Source of the DNA: a virus
Strand: one strand, 5' to 3'
IMG/VR virus record: IMGVR_UViG_3300037293_000277
Location: 1-45,154 of that record
DNA: 45,154 nucleotides
The translations under genes and the position numbers were made by a program. Below the pieces are notes generated by a model. That model was given only the letters and a program-made list of their open reading frames with translations. It did not search any database and had not been told where the DNA came from. Below are positions 39,723-45,154 of the stretch, piece after piece (the first letter of the stretch is position 1; each line of letters begins with the position of its first letter).

Positions 39723-41179
39723 CCGAATGCTCCCCTCGGCCCCGGCCGGCGGTTGTTTCTGGCAAGAATCTCACTCACGCGCATCTTGTTGAATTCCTGG
39801 CCCTGCAGACCCTGCAACTGGAACGGTCGGGCGATCGAAGTAATGCCGGCAGTATGCACGGCGTAGGTCATGAACGCATCCGCGTAGTGGCTCGACCAGT
39901 CGTGAACCGGGTTCTTGGACATCACGTTACGTTCTTTGTCGTATGTGAAGTGGTAGTTCTGCAGCGCGTCCATGATGAAGGTACAGTCGTCGTGCGGATC
40001 CGTAGGTTCCGCTTCGAGCACGTTGATCTCCATCATGTTCGCGAGCAGTGCCCCTGCAGCGATGCTGTCGTCCTTGGCCAGCGACGGCGAGGGTGCCTCG
40101 AAAATGATGCCGAGGCGCTTGGCGGTGGCCATACGCGAGACACCGTTGTTACCGAATTCGCGCACTTTCATGTCGTGCGGTGGGATGTGCCGACCGTAGA
40201 AATAGGGCTTCTTGCTGAGCACTTCAGCGTAATGCTCCAGGCCGGTGTCGGTGGCCATGTACCAGTCGATCAGACGGAAGCGGTTGCCGATGTGCTGCCA
40301 GAACAGGATTACCGTCGGGTCGCCAACGCCGATATCCCAGGAGGTGTCGACCGGGAAACGCGGATCGTAGGAGAACGGCGCGGCGCGGCCGTCTTCGAGC
40401 AAGTCGCGCAGCTCCTGGCCCCAGACCGCGCCGACGTTGGCCGCGTCCCAGTCGCACAGGTACTCCTGGTCGAACAGCGCCTTGCCGATCGTGTAGCCGC
40501 GGCGCGCGATGTAGCGGCGCAGCTCCTGATCCAATTGGCTGCGAGTGAAAACGTCGGTGTCGTAGGCCGAGAGGCACTGCGTGAACGCCTCGGGATCCTC
40601 CTTCAGCGTCTTGAACAACCGGTAGAAGTGATTTCGGCCGCGGGTGGAGCTGATATGCACAGACCAACCGCCGTTCTCCAACAGGATCGGACTGAAGAAA
40701 TCGAACGCGTTCGGATCGGCGAGCGCCGCTTCCGAAAGAGTGATGCCGACCGGCGTCGTGCCGACCAGCGCGTTGTAGTTGTCGCTGCCGAGCAGCTGCC
40801 AGGTCGAGTGGTTCTTGAACGTCAGCATCATCGACTGGTTGTCGACGTGCTCGATGATCTGTTCAGGGAACGCATCGCGCCAGCGCTCTTGCCCAGTGGC
40901 GGGGTTGACCGCTTCCCAGACCGCCTTGCGCGCCTGCTCCTGCATCGGGAGCATGTGCCAGTAGTTGCCGACGCGCATCTGGCTCTTGCACGCCGCGTTG
41001 TGCATCGCGATGTCGTCCTTACCGGCGCGGCGATGCCATGCCAGAGCGGCCGTGCGGCAGCCGCGCGCGAGCGCAGACCACGCGGGTAGCTGGTACCCGC
41101 GTGGCCGCCATCCTTTTGCTGGTAGTGCGAAGGTCAACTTCAGCTCGAAACGCAGGAACTGTTGCCGAACGTCAGGCAC
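39719..41179 (-). CDS. Terminase large subunit
   Basis: The 486-residue packaging motor starts at a GTG (41179), slightly overlapping the upstream decoration gene. The ATPase part has Walker A WHRRAGKDD (His49-Asp56) with the adenine-binding YQLPAW before it, the helical EQARKAVWEAVNP, and a Walker B-like GITLSEAALADP. The nuclease part begins VDTSWDIGVGDPTVILFW (catalytic Asp) and continues FRLIDWYMATDTGLEHYAEVL, with the late Asp in DPHDDCTFIMDAL and YADAFMTYAV. It should cut and pump concatemeric DNA with the small subunit and portal. Confidence 0.9.
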   Translation of the reverse strand: MPDVRQQFLRFELKLTFALPAKGWRPRGYQLPAWSALARGCRTAALAWHRRAGKDDIAMHNAACKSQMRVGNYWHMLPMQEQARKAVWEAVNPATGQERWRDAFPEQIIEHVDNQSMMLTFKNHSTWQLLGSDNYNALVGTTPVGITLSEAALADPNAFDFFSPILLENGGWSVHISSTRGRNHFYRLFKTLKEDPEAFTQCLSAYDTDVFTRSQLDQELRRYIARRGYTIGKALFDQEYLCDWDAANVGAVWGQELRDLLEDGRAAPFSYDPRFPVDTSWDIGVGDPTVILFWQHIGNRFRLIDWYMATDTGLEHYAEVLSKKPYFYGRHIPPHDMKVREFGNNGVSRMATAKRLGIIFEAPSPSLAKDDSIAAGALLANMMEINVLEAEPTDPHDDCTFIMDALQNYHFTYDKERNVMSKNPVHDWSSHYADAFMTYAVHTAGITSIARPFQLQGLQGQEFNKMRVSEILARNNRRPGPRGAFG

Positions 41180-41949
41180 CCGGCCGTTTCCGGGAGATCG
41201 GTGCCTTCCGGCACGACCAGGTAGTAGCGACTCTGCGTCGGTTCGAATACGACCGTCGCCGTCACGAACGCTGCGGCGTCGAACAACAGGTTGATCGTCG
41301 CTGTCGACGTACCGGGAGGTTCGATCTCACAGCCCGGCACGGGGCTATTGCTCAAATAGCCGAGCACGTATTGCCCGTCGAGCGGTGCGCTAACACCATA
41401 AGCGGAACCGAGTTGCGCAGGGCTGTTGATGACGCTGCCGCCGCCTTCGTACGAACTGTTGTCGATCAGAAAACCGCCTTCACATGCTTCTGTCTCAACC
41501 GGTACGCAGTAGCTGTTACCGAACGAAAAACAGCCGTTATCGGCAGGAAACTGCGTGTTCTCCGGTGCGATGAAATAGGAGCGATTTTGCGTCGGTTCGA
41601 ACACGACAGTAGCGGCAAAAAACAACACGTCGTTGAAAAGCAATTCAATAACCGGAACCGCAGGTGGAAATTCGTTTTCGCAAGCGGCTGCGAAATTGAT
41701 CAGCGCGTAACCCAGCACGAACTGTCCGTCGAGCGGCGCGCCAGCGCCGTAAGCGGAACCGAGTTGCGCGGGACTGCTGAGATACACGCTGCCGCCGTTA
41801 TCGGCCACACCATCAACGATAGGCAGGCTGTTTTCACACATGGGCACAGGCGGCGTCTCGGTGTCGGGGCACAGACCTCCGCAGCCGGCCATGTTGATAT
41901 CAACTTCTTGCGCCAACCCGTTGAACGAGGATCTGACTTGTATTTTCAT
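41140..41949 (-). CDS. Duplicated-domain Cys-containing virion protein (two tandem repeats)
   Basis: The start at 41949 is supported by GAGGAGA upstream. The 269-residue product has two similar ~115-residue halves: each has GGSVxxxSPAQLGSAYG, APLDGQ-VLGY, a Cys, LLF-D--xFxxATVVFEPTQxRxY, and CxxFGNSxC. The end overlaps the large terminase start by 40 nt. The following domain in the neighbouring 159-residue protein is a more distant copy. This looks like a head decoration or fibre family placed between small and large terminase genes; function is not known. Confidence 0.65.
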   Translation of the reverse strand: MKIQVRSSFNGLAQEVDINMAGCGGLCPDTETPPVPMCENSLPIVDGVADNGGSVYLSSPAQLGSAYGAGAPLDGQFVLGYALINFAAACENEFPPAVPVIELLFNDVLFFAATVVFEPTQNRSYFIAPENTQFPADNGCFSFGNSYCVPVETEACEGGFLIDNSSYEGGGSVINSPAQLGSAYGVSAPLDGQYVLGYLSNSPVPGCEIEPPGTSTATINLLFDAAAFVTATVVFEPTQSRYYLVVPEGTDLPETAGCLTFGNSSCVSS

Positions 41950-41959
41950 GATCGTCTCC

Positions 41960-42439
41960 TCAGACCGGAAGGGTGCAGACCGGCAGACCCAGGCTGATCC
42001 GGGTTGTGTCGAGCGGCAGGTTGACCGCGCCGTAAGCTGGGAGCAGGAAGATGCGGCCACTCGTGTGCTGCGCGAACACCGCCGTGGTGTGCCAGTTGTC
42101 ATTCGAGTACAGCTCCGTGGCGGGGAATTCACCCGGGGCGCAGTTGTCGGGAAACACGAGGAACGCCGGATCCACCCAGCCGTAGGTCAGGCCGGGGACG
42201 TACGGAATAGGACCGACAGCGGTCAGTTCGCCCGGCGAAATGTTGTAGTGCAAGAGGTCACGCAGTTCGCTCGAAACAGCGTAGTTGTCGCCGGAGGCTT
42301 CGCCGCCGGGAGCGTCGAACGAGAACGAGCGGCCGGGCGGCGCTGGTGGATCAACGCTGATGGTGCAGCCGGCGCAGAGATCGATGACGACCTGGACGGA
42401 ACCGCCGTCGGGTCGGGTGCAGGTGGCAGTGAGCTTCAT
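41960..42439 (-). CDS. Cys-containing protein with a distant copy of the neighbouring repeat domain
   Basis: The ATG at 42439 overlaps the previous stop (ATGA). The 159-residue protein begins KLTATCTRPDGGSVQVVIDLCAGC, with SFDAPGGEASGDNYAVSSELR and the pattern NDNWHTTAVFAQHTSGRIFLLPAYGAVNLPLDTTRISLGLPVC. The last part parallels ATVVFEPTQSRYYLVVPEG and LTFGNSSC in the next gene, so it is a diverged copy of that domain. It may be a virion decoration; the function is unknown. Confidence 0.6.
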   Translation of the reverse strand: MKLTATCTRPDGGSVQVVIDLCAGCTISVDPPAPPGRSFSFDAPGGEASGDNYAVSSELRDLLHYNISPGELTAVGPIPYVPGLTYGWVDPAFLVFPDNCAPGEFPATELYSNDNWHTTAVFAQHTSGRIFLLPAYGAVNLPLDTTRISLGLPVCTLPV

Positions 42440-42993
42440 GGCGAGACAATCTCCAGGTAAATGTTGTTGCCGGGGAAGACGCCCGGAAGCACCGCCCAGG
42501 CACCGTCGATCGCCACAATCCCTGTGGCGATCTGGTGACCGGAGGTGTCCCGGGCGGTGAACGCTTTGCCGACGATGCCGGCGGGATAGGGTGCGAGCAG
42601 CATGCGCTCCGCTTCGATGATGACGCCGGTGCCGGTCGGGCGGTGCTCGCCTTCTGGCAAGCAGCACTCCGGTAGCGGGACAGGTGAAAAGGTCGGTGTG
42701 TGGATGCCGCGGTGGGCCGGCTGCTGGCAGGTGTCGACGAAGACCTGGGTCTGGAAGCAGCCGCATGCCGATTCGATGCGCAGCGTGTAGACGCCGCGGG
42801 GTGTCGTGCCGGGGGGCGTCACGCCGACCGTCTGCTGGGTGTTGGCTGGAAACGGCGGCGTGCCTGGCGGGTAGGTGATGGTGAGATCGATCGCACTGCG
42901 GCCGGCGCGCGCCAACGTCGCTTTCGTCGGCATGGTGGCGCAGGCCGGGATCGCGACCTGCAGTGGTGCCGTCAGGCAGTCGACGCGGATCAC
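42436..42993 (-). CDS. Ig-like/Cys-containing virion protein
   Basis: The GTG at 42993 overlaps the previous stop (GTGA). The 185-residue product begins IRVDCLTAPLQVAIPAC, then AIDLTITYPPGTPPFPANTQQTVGVTPPGTTPRGVYTLRIESACGCFQTQVFVDTC, an Ig-like beta sandwich pattern with a terminal Cys pair. The second domain (VIIEAERMLLAPYPAGIVGKAFTARDTSG and WAVLPGVFPGNNIYLEIVSP) is also beta-rich. It looks like an extracellular or virion protein; no named family. Confidence 0.55.
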   Translation of the reverse strand: MIRVDCLTAPLQVAIPACATMPTKATLARAGRSAIDLTITYPPGTPPFPANTQQTVGVTPPGTTPRGVYTLRIESACGCFQTQVFVDTCQQPAHRGIHTPTFSPVPLPECCLPEGEHRPTGTGVIIEAERMLLAPYPAGIVGKAFTARDTSGHQIATGIVAIDGAWAVLPGVFPGNNIYLEIVSP

Positions 42994-43151
42994 AGCAGGA
43001 GGGCACCGATGATGAAGCCGATCACCGCGGCGGCGGCGATGCGTGCGCCGCTGCAACAGGGGCAGTCGGACGCGAGTTTTAGGAAGAAATTGCCGATCGG
43101 CGCCAGCGCGGGGTGCGAGTCGATATCGCAGGGATTGTATTTAGGCTTCAT
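42990..43151 (-). CDS. Small single-TM protein (53 residues)
   Basis: The ATG at 43151 follows the coupled ATGA of the previous gene. The product begins KPKYNPCDIDSHPALAPIGNF, has a CPCC motif (ASDCPCCSG), and ends in a hydrophobic segment (IAAAAVIGFIIGALLL) that is long enough to cross a membrane. Longer versions in this frame have no start support. Its role near the terminase genes is unknown. Confidence 0.55.
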   Translation of the reverse strand: MKPKYNPCDIDSHPALAPIGNFFLKLASDCPCCSGARIAAAAVIGFIIGALLL

Positions 43152-43417
43152 TTTGCGGTCAGCTCCTCGACGATGGGGTGGCGAAACAGGCTTGGGTTGC
43201 TTGACACGAACCGCTGGGTGTGCGTAACCGGGTGCATATTGCGGCAATTGCACAGAACACGGAAGAGCTGGCCGGTGCCGATGTGGATCAACGGCGTGCC
43301 GACCGGGGGATGGTACCCCGCGGCGAGCGTCTGCGGGATATCGAGGGTCGTAGTGCTCGTCGGCGGCGCGGCCTGGGTGCTGGGCGGCAGAGGCGACTGG
43401 CTGTCAACAGAGGTCAT
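43148..43417 (-). CDS. Unrecognised 89-residue protein after the small terminase
   Basis: The product has a Ser/Thr/Pro-rich disordered start (SVDSQSPLPPSTQAAPPTST), then LDIPQTLAAGYHPPVGTPLI and FRVLCNCRNMHPVTHTQRF with a CxC and His residues. It overlaps the small terminase gene by 14 nt and the next gene by ATGA. Function unknown. Confidence 0.5.
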   Translation of the reverse strand: MTSVDSQSPLPPSTQAAPPTSTTTLDIPQTLAAGYHPPVGTPLIHIGTGQLFRVLCNCRNMHPVTHTQRFVSSNPSLFRHPIVEELTAK

Positions 43418-43916
43418 GAACGGTTACCGGCGCGGGCGGGATGGGATTCTGCTGCGGTGCAGCAAGAATCTGCGTGTGCTTGATCGGCGTGAACTCGGCG
43501 TCGATCACGTTGCCGTCGGCATCCTGGGTGAAGTCCCGGATCAGGATTGTGGACGGTGTGGAATGTGTGATGTCGATCTTATTTCCGAATTGCTGTCTGC
43601 GCTTGGCTTCGAGCAATTTGATCAGCAGCGTGTCGCTGTATTGCGTTTCGGTCGCGACCAGGCTGCCCTTGTAATAGACACCCTTATCGATGCCGTCGAC
43701 AGCGCGGCGGCGCGCTTCTGCTTCCAGAACATCCGCTGCGATTTCAAGGCTTTGGTTGACGTGCTCTGCAAATTCGTCGTTGTTCTCGCGGTAACGCTCG
43801 ACCTGTTTTGGTGTGGTGCCGGCGGTGCGTGCCGCGGTGTTGAGCATCCCGTGTTCCTCCAGTTCGGCAAGGAACCGTTCGCCCCAGACGGGGTATTCAA
43901 GGAAGGTGGCCAGCAT
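43404..43916 (-). CDS. Terminase small subunit
   Basis: The 170-residue protein begins LATFLEYPVWGERFLAELEEHGMLNTAARTAGTTPKQVERYRENNDEFAEHV, a helix-turn-helix DNA-binding pattern. Then come the helices NQSLEIAADVLEAEARRRAVDGI, YKGSLVATETQYSDTLLIKLLEAKRRQQFGN, and a strand-rich tail. The phrase ..SDTLLIKLLEA-RP/RR-F.. is a hallmark of phage small terminases. It is the first gene of the minus-strand late operon, upstream of TerL by five genes rather than directly adjacent. It should recognise the packaging site. Confidence 0.85.
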   Translation of the reverse strand: MLATFLEYPVWGERFLAELEEHGMLNTAARTAGTTPKQVERYRENNDEFAEHVNQSLEIAADVLEAEARRRAVDGIDKGVYYKGSLVATETQYSDTLLIKLLEAKRRQQFGNKIDITHSTPSTILIRDFTQDADGNVIDAEFTPIKHTQILAAPQQNPIPPAPVTVHDLC

Positions 43917-43971
43917 GCTGTGCGCTCGCGACGGGTGCTAGTATGCCGCGGACTCTACAGCAGGGGGTGTC

Positions 43972-44391
43972 ATGTTTGCAAAAGAGAAAGTGGTCGCATC
44001 GGCGACCGGTGGACTCAGCTGGCTGGTACAGGATGTGCTCGTTGCAGACGAAAACGTTCTTGCTGCTGCGCTGATCGGGGGGATCCTGGGCACGTGGTTG
44101 ACGTCGGACAAACTCTGGAAGTACAGGGGAAACAGCGTGAACTGGCGTGGATTGTGGGTGCTGGGCATTGGGTTTCAGTTAGGAATGGGTCTGATATTGG
44201 TGGTCGTCTGCAGTTCCTGGGCGGTCTACTTGGTCCCGAACATCCCGGTGGTAGGCGGTCTGGTGGAGGGGGTACCGGCACCGGCGATGGCGGGTATGCT
44301 CTCCCTGTTTGCGCTCGCCGTCGTACCGCGGGTATGGCCACACGCGATCAAGGCTGCCGAGCGCTTCTTCGGATCCCGTTGGAGGACTTGA
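43972..44391 (+). CDS. Putative holin or holin-like membrane protein
   Basis: The ATG follows GCAGGGGGTG at 8-15 nt. The 139-residue protein has hydrophobic segments at about 31-44 (LAAALIGGILGTWL), about 60-88 (LWVLGIGFQLGMGLILVVVCSSWAVYLVP), and about 103-118 (APAMAGMLSLFALAVVP), with basic residues after the last (KAAERFFGSRWR). It could be a three-pass membrane protein like class I holins. It is alone with the next gene on the plus strand, diverging from the small terminase. Holin assignment is by topology only. Confidence 0.5.
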   Translation: MFAKEKVVASATGGLSWLVQDVLVADENVLAAALIGGILGTWLTSDKLWKYRGNSVNWRGLWVLGIGFQLGMGLILVVVCSSWAVYLVPNIPVVGGLVEGVPAPAMAGMLSLFALAVVPRVWPHAIKAAERFFGSRWRT

Positions 44392-44657
44392 TGGAATTCA
44401 TGTATCTGCTTTTGATGGGTGTGGGCATGCTGGTGCTAATCCACGTGCCGGCCTACCGCAAGGGTCGCTGCCTGATTGACTGGACCCGGGCGATCGCTGC
44501 CAGCGTCGGTGCAGGGATGGTGGTTTTCGGCGGCGGTACCGGTGTCTACCGCTGGTTCGTGCCGTTGGAGGTCGAGTGGCACGATCGCCTGATCATGTTC
44601 GGGTTGGTGCTAGTGCTTGGAAGCGGCATCTTGCGATTCAAACGATACAAGCCGTAA
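44391..44657 (+). CDS. Putative second small membrane protein (holin/antiholin candidate)
   Basis: The ATG overlaps the previous stop (TGATG) with GGAGGA 5-10 nt before it. The 88-residue product has a hydrophobic N-terminus (EFMYLLLMGVGMLVLIHVP), a central segment (AIAASVGAGMVVFGGGTGVY) and a C-terminal one (RLIMFGLVLVLGSGIL) followed by RFKRYKP. Three helices and a basic tail fit a holin-type protein. A terminator hairpin follows. Coupling to another membrane protein suggests a holin/antiholin pair, unproven. Confidence 0.55.
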   Translation: MEFMYLLLMGVGMLVLIHVPAYRKGRCLIDWTRAIAASVGAGMVVFGGGTGVYRWFVPLEVEWHDRLIMFGLVLVLGSGILRFKRYKP

Positions 44658-44673
44658 CGCGGCTGAGCCAAAA

Positions 44674-44697
44674 AGCCCTCGGAGACGAGGGCTTTTT
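44674..44697. terminator. Bidirectional terminator between converging genes
   Basis: An 8-bp GC-rich stem (AGCCCTCG at 44674-44681 with CGAGGGCT at 44686-44693) has GAGA in the loop. It is flanked by AAAA and TTTTT, so each strand reads stem then T-run. It separates the plus-strand membrane genes ending at 44657 from the minus-strand gene ending at 44705. Confidence 0.9.
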
Positions 44698-44704
44698 CTT
44701 TGGA

Positions 44705-44992
44705 TCATAGGCCAGCGAGCTTGTTGCGCAGCACGTAACCTTCGAGCGCCCATATTTTTTGCTTGGCGCGATCTCGTGCGATATCACGCCCTAGCTGCAG
44801 GTCGAAGTTTTCCGGCGACACTGCCGCGCATTCGCCGGTGACGGTGAAGCCGTTGCGCAACGTCAGGCAGCAGACGGTCAACGTCGTGCCTTCGAACATG
44901 TGGTACTGCGCAGCGAGAATCTGATCTTCCAATTGCTGCTCTGTCACGTGCGGCGCGGTCTGGTGCTGCGTGCGTTTTTTGATGTCTGTCAT
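44705..44992 (-). CDS. Gp49-like family protein
   Basis: The 95-residue protein has a Lys-rich start, a helix (TEQQLEDQILAAQYHMFEG) and the C-terminal pattern CCLTLRNGFTVTGECAAVSPENFDLQLGRDIARDRAKQKIWALEGYVL. This matches the Gp49 family found in many phages and prophages (L-NGF-V-GES, NFD-E-GR-IA, KIWPLEGY). Function is not known to me. It is transcribed away from the right edge, from a region with a palindrome and tandem repeats that may carry its promoter. Confidence 0.8.
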   Translation of the reverse strand: MTDIKKRTQHQTAPHVTEQQLEDQILAAQYHMFEGTTLTVCCLTLRNGFTVTGECAAVSPENFDLQLGRDIARDRAKQKIWALEGYVLRNKLAGL

Positions 44993-45007
44993 GGGTGATG
45001 CCCTCTG

Positions 45008-45026
45008 GTGTGAACAGTGAGCACAC
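45008..45026. promoter_or_regulatory. Imperfect 19-bp palindrome upstream of the Gp49-like gene
   Basis: GTGTG at 45008-45012 and CACAC at 45022-45026 frame a centre whose CA-G-TG core also pairs, leaving two mismatches per arm. It is the size of a dimeric repressor operator and sits 16-34 nt before the minus-strand start. Function inferred. Confidence 0.35.
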
Positions 45027-45080
45027 TGGAAAACTGCGGGAGTTGGGAAGTGGCCGGTTGAAAAATACGATTTGCTATTT

Positions 45081-45154
45081 GCAGGGAAGGGTAGGGGTTT
45101 GCAGGGAAGGGTAGGGGTTTGCGGGGGAAGGGTAGGGGTTTGCAGGGAAGGGTA
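45081..45154. repeat. Tandem G-rich 20-bp repeats at the window end
   Basis: Units at 45081-45100 and 45101-45120 are identical (gcagggaagggtaggggttt); 45121-45141 is a 21-bp variant with extra G; 45142-45154 is a truncated copy reaching the window edge. Each unit has G-runs of 3, 3 and 4. The array may continue beyond the window. There is no such repeat at the left edge. Confidence 0.95.

Noticed and set aside
39602-41089. 495-codon plus-strand open frame opposite the terminase and portal genes
   Set aside because: Shadow of the large terminase gene, whose Walker A and nuclease motifs are on the minus strand.
43917-43971. Divergent promoters for the late operon and membrane genes
   Set aside because: Promoters must exist near here, but I found only weak -10-like hexamers (TAGTAT, CATACT) without matching -35 boxes at a suitable distance.
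45081-45154. CRISPR-like array
   Set aside because: Units are directly adjacent 20-21-bp repeats with no spacers; it is a simple tandem repeat.
1-45154. Integrase, repressor/Cro pair, RNA polymerase or tRNA genes
   Set aside because: I looked for these to judge lifestyle and host dependence and saw no supporting motifs; divergent versions cannot be excluded without searches.

Overview
The window is most of the genome of a tailed double-stranded DNA bacteriophage. Its base composition is GC-rich, with dense ATGA/GTGA/TGATG gene overlaps, and its lysis genes are of the Gram-negative type: an inner-membrane and outer-membrane-lipoprotein spanin pair plus a muramidase. This points to a proteobacterial host. 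The virion set resembles a podovirus: portal, scaffold, coat, head-tail adaptors, a nozzle-like protein, and a block of internal (ejected) proteins with a separate lambda-type lysozyme. I see no tape measure, sheath or long-tail genes. No integrase, repressor or RNA polymerase gene is visible, so I infer a lytic phage that uses the host polymerase. I see no tRNA genes or CRISPR array.

Left arm, plus strand (1-16045). First come small, often Cys-containing early proteins, a spanin pair, a remnant of an HD phosphohydrolase and a C-terminal ribbon-helix-helix protein. The replication module follows: a prim-pol/VapE-type primase-helicase, an Ala/Lys-repeat protein, a DUF2800 PD-(D/E)XK Fe-S nuclease, a DUF2815 ssDNA-binding protein, a family A DNA polymerase, a VRR-NUC nuclease, a C5-cytosine methyltransferase (frameshifted near its 3' end), an amino-methyltransferase and an SNF2-type helicase. 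A coiled-coil protein with its own promoter ends the arm. Two mutually exclusive hairpins lie between the ssDNA-binding protein gene and the polymerase block.

Right arm, minus strand (43916 down to 16141). Read in transcription order it contains: small terminase; five small genes including a family of duplicated Cys-containing domains; large terminase; portal; a Calx-beta/W-C-repeat surface-protein cassette; muramidase endolysin; scaffold; major coat; a second virion protein; adaptors; collagen-like protein; nozzle; and finally the internal proteins, ending in a 1938-residue polyvalent protein that carries an HEXXH motif. The two arms converge at a hairpin near 16106-16140.

Right edge. Two small plus-strand membrane proteins (putative holin and antiholin) diverge from the small terminase gene. 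They converge on a minus-strand Gp49-like gene, with a bidirectional terminator between them. The window ends in tandem G-rich 20-bp repeats and begins inside a gene, so it is a broken or incomplete contig. The lysis genes are scattered over three places: spanins near 2.2-2.7 kb, endolysin near 34 kb and putative holins near 44 kb. Several reading frames look interrupted at short homopolymers (near 239, 880 and 12465); these could be sequencing errors or real mutations.
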